Shown: piece after piece, positions 20,001 through 28,303 of the stretch | Numbering within the stretch: the stretch's first letter is position 1 | How the letters are laid out: the number at the start of each line of letters is the position of its first letter | Assembly (NCBI GenBank): GCA_900319375.1 | Contig: ONOI01000023.1 | Span: forward strand, 1 to 32,395 | Direction: 5' to 3' | DNA from: an uncultured Bacteroidales bacterium | GTDB lineage: Bacteria > Bacteroidota > Bacteroidia > Bacteroidales > UBA932 | Length of the DNA stretch: 32,395 nt | Notes under the pieces: model-generated | What the model was told of the DNA's origin: nothing | Databases searched by the model: none | Seen by the model: the letters and a program-made list of their open reading frames with translations, nothing else | Position numbers and translations under genes: made by a program

Positions 20001-21275
20001 GATCATGTCCCCTTCATGCACGGAGTTACTTTCTGCGAAGAGCTCAAGCTCCCCATGCTCCTGTATGCCTATACCGGCAAGGAAAGATACAAGGAACTGG
20101 CTCTGAATGCCCACAAAAACCTTCTGCGCGAGCATATGCTCCCCGACGGGGTGCCGGTAAGCGCTGAGGCTCTTTACGGGCGCGGCGAGATACGCAACAG
20201 CCACGAAACCTGCGACATCGCCGATTACACCTGGACCTTAGGCTATTTCCTTCAGATCACCGGCGACCCGGTCTACGCGGATATGATAGAGCGCGCTGTG
20301 CTGAACGCATGTCCGGGCGCTGTGACCAAGGACTTCAAATCTCTCCAGTACTTCTCATCCGTCAATCAGGTTCGGGTGACCGGGGACTCGAACCACAACG
20401 GTTTCTTCCACGGCAGTACCTGGATGGCTTACAGGCCTACCCACCAGACTGAATGCTGCGCAGGAAATGTCCACAGAATAATGCCGAACTATGTAGACAG
20501 GATGTGGATGAGAGGCCCTCAGGGAGAGGTGGTAAGTACTCTTTTCGGCCCTTCAGAGTACTGCTTCGAAGCAGGTGGAAAGACGGCAACTGTAAAAGAG
20601 ACTACGGAGTATCCCTTCGACGAGACCGTAACCTACACTTTCCGTAACCCCGGACGTGCAAAGATTGCCCTCAAGCTCAGGATCCCCCAGTGGTGTGAGA
20701 ATGCCACTCTCAGAATAGGCTTGAGAAAGTACCGCGGAGAACTCAAACCCGGTTCTTTCGTTACCGTTGAAAGGAAGTTCAGCCGCTGGACGAAGGTTCG
20801 TCTGACGCTCCCTATGAAGGTATCCGTAAAGGAGATCGACGGAAAAGGCTACTATGTAGAAAGAGGACCTCTTCTGTATGCGCTCGATGTAGCCGGCAAT
20901 AAAGTCGAGGACACTACGGTCTACGAGAATATGAACGGAAAGGTCCCCGGAAATCCGGATTTCAAGTGTTGGAGCATCACTCCCGCTTCGGAGTGGAATT
21001 ACGCTCTTGTCGGTAGCGCGGAGGATATAGCCCGCGAGGCTAAGGTAAGCGTCTCGAAACGCCGCAAGGGCTATCCTTTCGATCTGGGCAACTCCCCTGT
21101 TACTATTACAGTTCCGGCAAGAAAGATAGACTGGCCCCTTGAAGAGGACAGATTCACTCCTGAAGTTCCAACTCCAGATCAGGTGAAGCCTCTTTCGGAT
21201 GAGATTCATCCCATAACTCTTGTCCCCTACGGGGCAACCGAATTACGAGTATCAGTATTTCCCTTTATCAGATAA
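17049..21275 (+). CDS. GH3 / GH127-like fusion glycoside hydrolase lipoprotein
   Basis: 1408 aa with lipobox LNSC (Cys20). Residues about 30-770 are a family 3 glycoside hydrolase. It starts with a DLDRDGELDPYEDW calcium-type loop, has VKHWPGGG (Lys306-His307) and the nucleophile region GVVCTDWGIT (Asp402), and then the GH3 C-terminal alpha/beta domain and end region. From about 772 to the end is a DUF1680/GH127-type (beta-L-arabinofuranosidase superfamily) module with the zinc-thiolate signature: HETCD (Glu1053, Cys1055) and TECCAGNVHR (Cys1136-Cys1137). In GH127 HypBA1 the equivalent positions bind Zn and include the cysteine nucleophile. Both active sites look intact. It is preceded by AAGGAGA at 17038 and overlaps the HTCS gene by ATGA. 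It probably removes two successive sugars; the linkages are unknown. Confidence 0.88.
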   Translation: MKKSLIGLFALAFLSALNSCNPGVRYTETDYGQFRVISQKGGRTLGYSPASGISILNSDGYGFKDLDRDGELDPYEDWRLSSRKRAEDLASKLSIEEIAGLMLYSSHQAIPTDDYGFWSSTYNGTILRLSGLPKSALSDKQKAFLADDNLRAVLIVRSETPRMFAEWNNNAQEFCEGRGHGIPVNISSDPRHEVGTVAEFNAGSSGTISKWPAPLGLAATFDPDLVRGFGRIAAVEYRALGIATALSPQADLATDPRWARDYGTFGEDPYLAADLTKAYIDGFQESEGCEQIEDGWGFGSVNTMVKHWPGGGAGEGGRDAHYSFGKYSVYPNDNVGQQIIPFVEGAFKLDGKTGSASAVMPYYTVSYGLDPSGNNVGNSFSEYIINEKLRDQYGFDGVVCTDWGITHDYYKVEEAYGKPWGVETLSEDERHYRVIKAGVDQFGGNNDKGPVLAAYRKWCDEFGEKSARGRFERSAVRLLMNMFRTGLFDNPYIDPDYTERTVGKAEFMEKGFEAQLKSVVMVKNRSNVLPVAAGKKVWFPRRFDSEKQTFLNGSTGSESWVYPIDTAIVGRYFTLAQTPEEADFALVMVRSPQSGYGYDLADRMKGGNGYLPISLQYNDYTADSAREKSIAGGDPLEKFDNRSYKGKTVRTSNRTDLDLVKATRKAMGDKPVVLAVAADNPFVPAEIEPYADAILIGFGIQYQAMLDIASGKAEPQGLLPVQMPADMNTVELQAEDTPGDMRCYIDSEGNAYDFAFGLDWKGVIRDARVKKYGRPAPCVQAPYSAFYDGGIGHIKTDGWLLEFLKRQLSGMTGHPEALSYPYDSCLWDGENITRNTESYGSDWWRYEQTAYYTDGMLRLAYILGDKDLIRKGEAGIHYTVDHADSTGRFAHTTFGFAEMWPMAVFFRAMKAYYDYNRDEALPSKLEKHYLTLNTERMKLWRNVVSIEGMLWTYSHTHNPALLNLSEEVWNAGLFTDLTPEACAMDHVPFMHGVTFCEELKLPMLLYAYTGKERYKELALNAHKNLLREHMLPDGVPVSAEALYGRGEIRNSHETCDIADYTWTLGYFLQITGDPVYADMIERAVLNACPGAVTKDFKSLQYFSSVNQVRVTGDSNHNGFFHGSTWMAYRPTHQTECCAGNVHRIMPNYVDRMWMRGPQGEVVSTLFGPSEYCFEAGGKTATVKETTEYPFDETVTYTFRNPGRAKIALKLRIPQWCENATLRIGLRKYRGELKPGSFVTVERKFSRWTKVRLTLPMKVSVKEIDGKGYYVERGPLLYALDVAGNKVEDTTVYENMNGKVPGNPDFKCWSITPASEWNYALVGSAEDIAREAKVSVSKRRKGYPFDLGNSPVTITVPARKIDWPLEEDRFTPEVPTPDQVKPLSDEIHPITLVPYGATELRVSVFPFIR

Positions 21276-22925
21276 ATGAAAGCGTTACGAGCCCTTTTAA
21301 TAGCCGCTGCAGCCCTCAGCCTGCTCTCTTGCGTCAGGGTAACCTGCAGCCAGGTAGATCCACTTGTCAAGGTATTTCCTGAGATGACGGCCTTTCCGGC
21401 CGCTCCCCAGATGCAGTACGCCGCAGGCGGGATGAATGTAGAATTTCAGTTTGCGCTGTATTCCAATTCTCCGGTCAAGAACTTCAGGATCAGCTGCAGC
21501 GAATTCCGCTCGGATGAGGGTAATAAGATCCCCGCTCCGGTGTGTGGTCTTGTCGATTATGTAGGCTGCTCGGAACTCCAGCAGTACCCGGCCCATGACG
21601 CCCTACGCAGCAATTCCGGGCTCTTCCCCGATCCTATTCTGGAACAGGACAGCTACGATCTGCCGGCATTCAGAGCCTTCTGCCCCTGGATTACCCTGCG
21701 TGTCCCCGAAGGGACTCCTGCGGGCATCTACACGGCTACCGTAACTATGAAAGGAAGAGGCTTTTGTTTCAGAGAGCCGGTAAAGGTCAAAGTCTACCCG
21801 TTCGATATGGAGAAACCCTCCTTCGAGAACGTGAACTGGGTCTTCGACTTCCCCGAGGTCCTCACATATTGGAACAACGGCGAGAAGGTCGAGCTTGATT
21901 CCGACCTTTATTGGGAGTATATGGACCAGCTGGCCGAGAAGATGTACGAGGGTCATCAGACTATGTCCATGGTCAATATCTTCAGGGTAGTCGGGATGGA
22001 GCGCGGAAGCGACGGGAAATGGACTTTCGACTGGACTCTTTTCGACAAGCAGGTCCGAGGCTACATAGCCCACGGGGTGGGCGAACGGATCCAGGGCGCC
22101 GAACTTGGCCACAGGCTGAACCCGGTATGGGAAAGCCCGATGGGACTCTTTTATCCGATGGGAGGCGACGAGATTGAGCTGCTGCCCGTCTCCGATCCCA
22201 GGATACAGGAATTCTACTCGCAGTTCCTGCCGGCTTACAAGGCCCATGTCGAGCAGAACGGCTGGGCAGACAGGTGGGTCCAGAAAGTCTGCGACGAGCC
22301 TATCGACGCCAATGCCGAAAGCTACTGCGAGGTCGTCCGCTTTATCCGCCGCTATTGGAAAGACATCCAGGTTCTTGAGGCTCTTCAGACTACCAGGCTG
22401 ACCGGTGCGGTAGATATTTGGGTGCCTCAGCTGAATATCTGGCACAACAACTACGACTTCTACAAGGAGCGCCAGAAGGCGGGAGACCATATCTGGTTTT
22501 ACACCTGCTGCTTCCCTCAGGAAGAGTATCCCAACAGATTTATCGAGCAGCCCCTTCTCAAAGGCCGTATGGTCTACTGGATGGGTTATAAGTACGGCGC
22601 TGAAGGTTTCCTCCACTGGGGCTTCAATTACTGGAATGCAGACTGCTACAAAGACGCCAGCAAGTGGTCAGGCTCTCTGGTACTTCCCGGCGGCGACAGC
22701 TGGATTGTTTACCCAGGCTACCATAAATTCCTGCGTTCGATACGCTTCGAACAGATGCGTGACGGTCTGGAAGACATCACCCTTCTCCAGATGCTTGAGC
22801 GCAAGGATGCGAACAAAGCCCGCGCTGTGTGCGACGGGCTCGTAATGAACTGGTGGGTCTATTGTACTTCCCCGACCCGCTATATGGAGACGAGAAAATT
22901 CCTTCTGGAAGCTCTCAGCGAATAA
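21276..22925 (+). CDS. GH123/DUF4091-like glycoside hydrolase lipoprotein
   Basis: 549 aa, lipobox LLSC (Cys19). An N-terminal beta-sandwich (about 30-180) precedes a TIM-barrel-like domain of the DUF4091/GH123 group: WVFDFPEVLTYWNN, the paired acids VCDEPIDAN (Asp340-Glu341), WVPQLNIW, WFYTCCFP, FLHWGFNYWN and a late LPGGDSWIVYPG ... RFEQMRDGLEDITLLQMLE. GH123 enzymes use a neighbouring Asp-Glu pair in substrate-assisted hydrolysis of N-acetylgalactosaminides. This member shares the pair, but many DUF4091 proteins in plant-glycan loci have no known activity, so the sugar specificity is open. Its ATG immediately follows the stop of the GH3-GH127 gene (0 nt). It is the last gene of the forward operon and converges on the reverse operon. 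Confidence 0.82.
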   Translation: MKALRALLIAAAALSLLSCVRVTCSQVDPLVKVFPEMTAFPAAPQMQYAAGGMNVEFQFALYSNSPVKNFRISCSEFRSDEGNKIPAPVCGLVDYVGCSELQQYPAHDALRSNSGLFPDPILEQDSYDLPAFRAFCPWITLRVPEGTPAGIYTATVTMKGRGFCFREPVKVKVYPFDMEKPSFENVNWVFDFPEVLTYWNNGEKVELDSDLYWEYMDQLAEKMYEGHQTMSMVNIFRVVGMERGSDGKWTFDWTLFDKQVRGYIAHGVGERIQGAELGHRLNPVWESPMGLFYPMGGDEIELLPVSDPRIQEFYSQFLPAYKAHVEQNGWADRWVQKVCDEPIDANAESYCEVVRFIRRYWKDIQVLEALQTTRLTGAVDIWVPQLNIWHNNYDFYKERQKAGDHIWFYTCCFPQEEYPNRFIEQPLLKGRMVYWMGYKYGAEGFLHWGFNYWNADCYKDASKWSGSLVLPGGDSWIVYPGYHKFLRSIRFEQMRDGLEDITLLQMLERKDANKARAVCDGLVMNWWVYCTSPTRYMETRKFLLEALSE

Positions 22926-22970
22926 GTTTATCAAGCCTTAGAAGCTGGCTGGCGGTCCACCATGTACTGT
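22926..22970. other. Gap between convergent operons, no terminator seen
   Basis: Only 45 bp separate the stops of the two convergent operons. I see no GC-rich hairpin with a T tract on either strand. The reverse-strand reading of this DNA continues the damaged 3' end of the 22971 gene (see findings), so part of it is probably decayed coding sequence. Confidence 0.5.
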
Positions 22971-24365
22971 TCAGCCAGAGCTCTTCTGAGCCAGTTTGTC
23001 GCCGTTGTATTCGTAGAGCGACAGATACCCGTCACACACATCTGCAATCGATGAATCGATGGGCTCTTCGTAGAAATACTGCTCGCATACGTAAGGCGGG
23101 AAGGCATTGACGCCATCGAACTTGTCCCAGTGGACGAACTGATCCTCGCTCAGGCGGATGAGGTCATAGGCGTTGCTGACATCGAGCTTCGAAGGCTTTT
23201 CGGCAGTCAGAAGATAGGCGGCATAGGGCGAGGCCGTGAAGTTCGTAAGGTTCATATATGAGGGGAAATCATCCCACATCGAGTCCTCGAACATACCCGA
23301 AAGGTCGAAGCGCGGAAGCGCGACCTCGGTTATGTATTTCTCGGCCTTGAGGCGCGTCTGCTCGAACTCCTTGATCCCGTACTGGCTCTCGAAGCGGCGC
23401 AGGTACTTGAGCGCATGGGCGGGCCAGAGGCGGAAGTGGCTGAGGGACTCCCCTGTCGCGAGATTTACCCTGATCGGCCATGAACCGTCTTCATACTGGA
23501 TTCGGGCATAAGTCCGGGCAACGGCGAGCGAGCGCTCAAGCCATAGGGAATCGCCGGTAGCATCGAACAGGTCGAGGAAGGCTTCGCCGGCTACGGATGC
23601 CTCCAGGACCATCATCTTGGCCCCATTGCCAGCCTGGACCTTCGAAACGTAGGTGTCGCCGTCTTCCGGCACCTCGCCATAGGTGGGTGGCCATCCGGCC
23701 AGCGGAGAGCCCTCCGGCTGAGCGAGCGAGGCCATGTAGCGCCCGGCTCCAAGGGCGGCCTTCATCGCTTCGTCATGGAGCTCGGGAATCTCGCGCGCTA
23801 CCAGACACTCGATGCGGACTGTCGCGCCCACTATCTTACAGACATACGAATTGAAGGGATAGGACATATCCGGCAGCTCGCTCTCCTGCCAATGGCGGGT
23901 AGAGGGCATGTTGTGGATGAAGCGGCAGGCATCCAGGGCGGTCTGTCTATAGCTCTTTGCAGGGCCTTCGAAATCTCCCCTGAAAGGGAAATCCCTTACG
24001 AACTCGCGGGTTCCGGCAAGCGATAGCGAGTCTCCGCGCGAGTTTAGCGCAGTGACGGTGAGTGTTGTCTTTCCTGGAGGAATCAACTTCCATATTCTTC
24101 CAAGGTCATCATTGGGAGTCGAAGACTTGAAAGAGGCTACTTCAGAGCCGTTCTGTCTGACCGTATATCGGTACTCGGCTGCTCCTTCGACCTTTTCGAA
24201 ACCGAAGGCTGGCGCATAGGTGAATTTCTTCGCGTATACGTTCCAATAGGGCTCCCCCTTACGGATTGGTATGGCATAATCGGCCTCCGCCTTTCTGGTC
24301 AGGGCCTCTTTTGAAGAGCAGCAAACAGCAAGGATGGCGGCAGCCGCTAGAAATAATCTTCTCAT
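22971..24365 (-). CDS. (alpha/alpha)6-barrel-like exported lipoprotein, 3'-truncated or frameshifted
   Basis: 464 aa. The signal ends in a lipobox (LAVCC, Cys15 or Cys16). Residues about 25-125 form a small beta domain ([13 protein letters not shown]). Residues about 140-464 are a helix-rich glycosidase-like toroid: [68 protein letters not shown] and [17 protein letters not shown]. The last lines read [19 protein letters not shown] and stop. In another frame the DNA continues as [16 protein letters not shown], which fits a further toroid helix, so a frameshift near 22975-22990 is likely. A final helix pair still seems absent. ATGA overlap with the GH2 gene upstream. No exact family is recognised; catalytic residues are not assigned. 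It may be inactive. Confidence 0.7.
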   Translation of the reverse strand: MRRLFLAAAAILAVCCSSKEALTRKAEADYAIPIRKGEPYWNVYAKKFTYAPAFGFEKVEGAAEYRYTVRQNGSEVASFKSSTPNDDLGRIWKLIPPGKTTLTVTALNSRGDSLSLAGTREFVRDFPFRGDFEGPAKSYRQTALDACRFIHNMPSTRHWQESELPDMSYPFNSYVCKIVGATVRIECLVAREIPELHDEAMKAALGAGRYMASLAQPEGSPLAGWPPTYGEVPEDGDTYVSKVQAGNGAKMMVLEASVAGEAFLDLFDATGDSLWLERSLAVARTYARIQYEDGSWPIRVNLATGESLSHFRLWPAHALKYLRRFESQYGIKEFEQTRLKAEKYITEVALPRFDLSGMFEDSMWDDFPSYMNLTNFTASPYAAYLLTAEKPSKLDVSNAYDLIRLSEDQFVHWDKFDGVNAFPPYVCEQYFYEEPIDSSIADVCDGYLSLYEYNGDKLAQKSSG

Positions 24366-26215
24366 TTAAGTGTCTCTATGATAGATTGGTTGACGTTTTT
24401 CATGTGTTCGATGTCGAACTTGACTACCTCTCTGTCGTAGGTCATCAGGCCGTTGGATTCGAGTTCGACATCTGTAGTCTGGGTGTAGACGGCGGCCGAG
24501 CAGCCGGTCTTGATGAAGATCTTGAGCATCTCTCCGAATTCGTCATAGAGGTCCTGGAGACCCTGCTTATCCTTACCGTAGCTGTAGCCCCAGTTGTCTG
24601 AGGATTCCACCCACATATGGCCCTTTACAGGGAAACCGATACCGCCATATTCGCCCAGGACATTGATGAACTGATGGTCGAAGGCGTTCATCGCCGGACA
24701 GGAATAGTGGTGGACATCGATAATGTCGCCGGCGAAGTGGAAGTTTCCGCCGGAGGCCTCGTTGACAAGGCGGGTCGAGTCATGGGCTCTGGTGAAGGCA
24801 ACTACCTCGCGGGTATCGAACTGGCCCCACGCTTCGTTGAAAGGCACCCAGACGGCAATACACTGGAAAGGCTTCAGGGCGTCGATTATCTCTCCCCATT
24901 CGTGGTAATAGTTGTCCTTCCACTCCTGGGGGATCTTGCAGTCCGAACCGCCTACGAAGCTGTCTCCGGACCACCAGTTAACGGAATTCTCAACCACCTC
25001 TGGATCGCGCCAGGCGGAGTTCTCCCTGTCCGGATCGGCGATGCAGGGCATATCCTGCCAGACTATCATTCCGAGAACATCACACCAGTAGTACCAGCGG
25101 GCGGGCTCTACCTTTACGTGTTTGCGTATCATATTGAAGCCCAGTTCCTTGGTACGGATTATATCTGACTTCAGGGCTTCGTCCGTAGGCGCCGTAAAGA
25201 TCCCGTCCGGCCAGTAACCCTGGTCCAGAGGACCGAACATGAACAGGCGCTCTCCGTTCAGAGCCAGGCGCTTGTATGCGTTCTGATGCGAGCCTGCCCA
25301 TTCGTCCTTTTTCATGGATACTGTGCGAAGGCAGGTGTAGCCATCAATCTTGTCTACCGTCTTCCCTTTCTTGAGAATAGATATTTCCAGACCGTAAATG
25401 CTGGGAGATGAAGGACTCCAGAGTTTTGGATTCTCAACCGCTATCTTAAGTCCTTCGCCGACTACTGAGGAACCGTCCTTAAGAACGGCCTTAATCACAT
25501 CATAGTCGCCTTCAGCATTGACATCAATGGACAGAGTATTTCCGTCCCACACAGTGTTGTATGAGGCGATGTGGGCCGACTTGTTTACAGGCTCAAGCCA
25601 CACAGTCTGCCATATTCCGGAGGTAGGAGTATACCAGATGGCCCTTGGCGAGAGACACTGCTTTCCGCGCGGCTGATAGCCGTTGTCGCTGGCATCTTCG
25701 ACCCTGACCCGGATAGTCTGCCTGCCGCTCTTTCTGAGGACATTTGTTATGTCGAAAGTAAACGGGGCGTATCCTCCCTTATGCTCTCCGACCTTAGTTC
25801 CGTTGACCCAGACTTCTGTTTTCCAGTCGCAGGCTCCGAAATGGAGAAGAACGCTCTGTTTGCGCCATTTTGAAGGAACTGTAAAGGTCCTTTCGTACCA
25901 GAGGGCATCTTCTTTTGTGATGCTTCTCTGAACTCCGGAGAGCGAAGACTCTACGCAGAAAGGCACCAGGATCTTTCCGTCCGGCTTACTGTATTGCTGG
26001 TCTGCTTTAGTTATCGAATAATCCCAGAGGCCATTGAGATTGATCCAGTCCTGCCGGACCATCTGAGGACGGGGATACTCGGGAAGCGGACATTTAGGGT
26101 CTACCTGCTCTGTCCAGCGGGTTTTAAGCCTGTCTCCTGCAGGCGCCCAGCCCTGGGCACATAAAGGAAGTGTAAGCGACAGTGTAAGAATTAATGTAGT
26201 CAGATATCTTTTCAT
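24362..26215 (-). CDS. Glycoside hydrolase family 2 enzyme
   Basis: 617 aa with a Sec signal peptide (cleavage near LPLCAQ). Domain order is typical of GH2. The jelly-roll sugar-binding domain (about 45-205) contains [19 protein letters not shown] and [21 protein letters not shown]. An Ig-like domain (about 210-305) follows. The TIM barrel has [25 protein letters not shown], the acid/base motif [11 protein letters not shown] (Glu461) and the nucleophile motif VLGEYGG (Glu522). Both catalytic glutamates are present, so it should be active, probably in the periplasm. GH2 covers beta-galactosidases, beta-glucuronidases, beta-mannosidases and some arabinofuranosidases; I cannot choose among them. 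It overlaps both neighbours by 4 nt (ATGA), so the three reverse genes are one translationally coupled unit. Confidence 0.92.
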   Translation of the reverse strand: MKRYLTTLILTLSLTLPLCAQGWAPAGDRLKTRWTEQVDPKCPLPEYPRPQMVRQDWINLNGLWDYSITKADQQYSKPDGKILVPFCVESSLSGVQRSITKEDALWYERTFTVPSKWRKQSVLLHFGACDWKTEVWVNGTKVGEHKGGYAPFTFDITNVLRKSGRQTIRVRVEDASDNGYQPRGKQCLSPRAIWYTPTSGIWQTVWLEPVNKSAHIASYNTVWDGNTLSIDVNAEGDYDVIKAVLKDGSSVVGEGLKIAVENPKLWSPSSPSIYGLEISILKKGKTVDKIDGYTCLRTVSMKKDEWAGSHQNAYKRLALNGERLFMFGPLDQGYWPDGIFTAPTDEALKSDIIRTKELGFNMIRKHVKVEPARWYYWCDVLGMIVWQDMPCIADPDRENSAWRDPEVVENSVNWWSGDSFVGGSDCKIPQEWKDNYYHEWGEIIDALKPFQCIAVWVPFNEAWGQFDTREVVAFTRAHDSTRLVNEASGGNFHFAGDIIDVHHYSCPAMNAFDHQFINVLGEYGGIGFPVKGHMWVESSDNWGYSYGKDKQGLQDLYDEFGEMLKIFIKTGCSAAVYTQTTDVELESNGLMTYDREVVKFDIEHMKNVNQSIIETLK

Positions 26216-28266
26216 AATGATGATATATTTCCGGAAAAACGGACTTCATAGTCCGACTTCAGATTTACAGACAATTCTTTGATTTGCTTTTCGTCTGCCT
26301 TGACGATAAGAGTCTTGCCGCGCCTGCGGACTTTGCAGTTGTAGGCCCCTATGCTTCCGTCCGGCCGCTCGAGGATGAAGGCTCGGGTGAGTACGGCCTC
26401 CGCTATGAACTTGAAGGCTTCGTGGACATCGTTGTCGCAGACATTTACGGTCTGATAGTCGCTTACCATCGGGACATAACACTCGCCCAGAACCTTTTCA
26501 TGGTTGGGATAACAAGCCGGGTTGGGATTGCCGGAAAGGAGGGAGTCCTTGCTCGAACCCTCTATCGGCTCGTCGGCCTGCACCCCCCTTACATACGGGT
26601 CCACGACGAAGGCCCATCTCAGTTCGCCCGTCCTGCCGTCTATCAGCTGGGCGAAAGCATCGGCCGCGTCGAAGGTTTGCCGCAGCCATTTTTCTTCGCC
26701 CGTAAGCAGGTATGCGTAGTAAGTAGCGTAAGCCCTCCAGGCACTCCAGCCGTGGGGTGAGGAAATCATATTCGGGATAAGCATTACATCGTACTGCGCT
26801 TCCCAGAAACGGAGCGTTCCCCCGCGTCTTCTGGCATCCGGGACGAAGTTTTGTGTAAGGCAGTCGTGTTCGCCCAGAAGCCTGAGCATCTCCCTTGTAT
26901 ATAGGGCGCGTTTAGCGGGATCTCCGGTAAGAAGGGCGAGCTGCCCCATCTGCAGGGCCGAGCAGGATACCATCCCGTCTTCGAAGGTAATCTCGCCTTC
27001 TGTGTTGAAGTCTCCCCTGGCCCTTACCAACTGATCGACTGCCTTCCCCGCAGCAGTCATATGTCTGTAAGAATCCATTATCATGGAAGAATCCCTGCTG
27101 TGTTCTTCTGCCTGGGCCAGCTCCATGACAGACTTGGCGATATAGATTACGCTCGTATAAACAGTTTCTCCGTTCATAAACGCTCCGTCCGGGGCCTGGG
27201 AAAAGTCGATCAGCCAATCGCATAAGCGGCTGGCCAGCCTCAGGTCCTTCATGTCTCCGTAGGCCTCATATTTGTCTGTCAACATACCTATGATGCCGGC
27301 GGTGTTCTGGATGCGGCTCTCATAGATTAGCGGGTGGGCGTCTACGGTGTCTACCTGAAGATTTAGAAGGTAATCGAAGCGCGTTACAAGCTGCTTGTCT
27401 TTTTCCGGGTCCGGGAAGTATTTTGCCGCGAGAAAAGCCGAGTAGAATCCGTAGGAGGTCTCTATGTGGGACCCTGCGTGTTGCTTGTACCTGAGGGCAG
27501 CCTTGCGGGCACCTGTAATGGCCTTGGACCATGGGCGGCGGATATGGACGGTAGCTGTAGTTTTATGCCCATATTTGTCTGTCGCTGTAATCTTATGACT
27601 TCCCTTTAGGGCGCTGACCCTGGCGCGGACTTTCACACCCTCTCCGTGAACCTTATAGCTGAACTTCTCCCGAGGCTCGTAGCTGGTTTTCTCAAGCTCG
27701 ATGACAGGAATTCCAGCCATCTTCGAAGTCTCGCAGGCAAACTGCCCGAGATTATCGAGTTCTTTCAGGTATATAGTCCAGGTTATGGTCTGCCGGGGAT
27801 TAAGCCCCGAAAGCGTCTGAGGGTGATGTTTCGGTAAAGGAAGACAGTGGAGCAAGTCTAGCTTGACGTCTTCTATTCTGTGTCCCCAGAAGGGATATCC
27901 GGGAGGGTCTTCGTAAGAGATATTGTAGTCGAGATGCCAGCTGGCAATAGGATCGGGCGAGGCCAGGGCCAGGATCTTGCCCGAAGGGCTCTGTAAATAC
28001 CCGTAGAAGTGTGTTCTTTCGCAGTAAAGGAAGGTTGGGAAGAACTTATCCAGCCACTCAGGATATTTGTCCATATAGGTATCGACCCCAAGCGAGAGGC
28101 TCGCGCTTTCCACATCCACTCTTTTGTCTGAGGTATTAGTGAGGGTAATTTCCCAGACGAGGGCATCGGCGGTTCTTGTACTGTCGATGGAGCAAAGGAT
28201 GGGAGAGTCTGCCGGTTTCAGGTAGATAGCCGGCAAAAGGCTCACCAATAGCATCAAAAGTCTCAT
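26212..28266 (-). CDS. Exported (alpha/alpha)6-toroid protein, putative glycosidase
   Basis: 684 aa with a signal peptide ([16 protein letters not shown]). Residues about 25-245 are beta-rich ([28 protein letters not shown]-type strands), and residues about 250-640 are repeated helix pairs of a six-hairpin toroid: [95 protein letters not shown] and [23 protein letters not shown] short beta tail ends the protein. No family-specific catalytic motif is recognised, so the substrate is unknown. Its position as first gene of the reverse enzyme operon with GH2 supports a role in trimming the PUL substrate. Met5 is an alternative start. A -7 box lies only 6 bp upstream of the start. Confidence 0.75.
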   Translation of the reverse strand: MRLLMLLVSLLPAIYLKPADSPILCSIDSTRTADALVWEITLTNTSDKRVDVESASLSLGVDTYMDKYPEWLDKFFPTFLYCERTHFYGYLQSPSGKILALASPDPIASWHLDYNISYEDPPGYPFWGHRIEDVKLDLLHCLPLPKHHPQTLSGLNPRQTITWTIYLKELDNLGQFACETSKMAGIPVIELEKTSYEPREKFSYKVHGEGVKVRARVSALKGSHKITATDKYGHKTTATVHIRRPWSKAITGARKAALRYKQHAGSHIETSYGFYSAFLAAKYFPDPEKDKQLVTRFDYLLNLQVDTVDAHPLIYESRIQNTAGIIGMLTDKYEAYGDMKDLRLASRLCDWLIDFSQAPDGAFMNGETVYTSVIYIAKSVMELAQAEEHSRDSSMIMDSYRHMTAAGKAVDQLVRARGDFNTEGEITFEDGMVSCSALQMGQLALLTGDPAKRALYTREMLRLLGEHDCLTQNFVPDARRRGGTLRFWEAQYDVMLIPNMISSPHGWSAWRAYATYYAYLLTGEEKWLRQTFDAADAFAQLIDGRTGELRWAFVVDPYVRGVQADEPIEGSSKDSLLSGNPNPACYPNHEKVLGECYVPMVSDYQTVNVCDNDVHEAFKFIAEAVLTRAFILERPDGSIGAYNCKVRRRGKTLIVKADEKQIKELSVNLKSDYEVRFSGNISSL

Positions 28267-28271
28267 TAACT

Positions 28272-28279
28272 CAAAGATA
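28272..28279 (-). promoter_or_regulatory. Candidate -7 box (TATCTTTG) for the reverse enzyme operon
   Basis: Reverse strand reads TATCTTTG, an exact TAnnTTTG, ending 5 nt before the ATG at 28266. The transcript would start at or next to the start codon, so the message may be leaderless, or translation starts at Met5. No matching -33 TTTG is seen. Confidence 0.45.
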
Positions 28280-28291
28280 AGGATTATTTGT

Positions 28292-28299
28292 TAAATTTG
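28292..28299 (+). promoter_or_regulatory. Candidate -7 box (TAAATTTG) for mnmE
   Basis: TAAATTTG matches TAnnTTTG and ends 4 nt before the GTG start of mnmE. It faces away from the reverse-operon box, 12 bp away. This also suggests a leaderless or nearly leaderless transcript. The -33 element is not clear. Confidence 0.4.
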
Positions 28300-28303
28300 C
28301 GAC

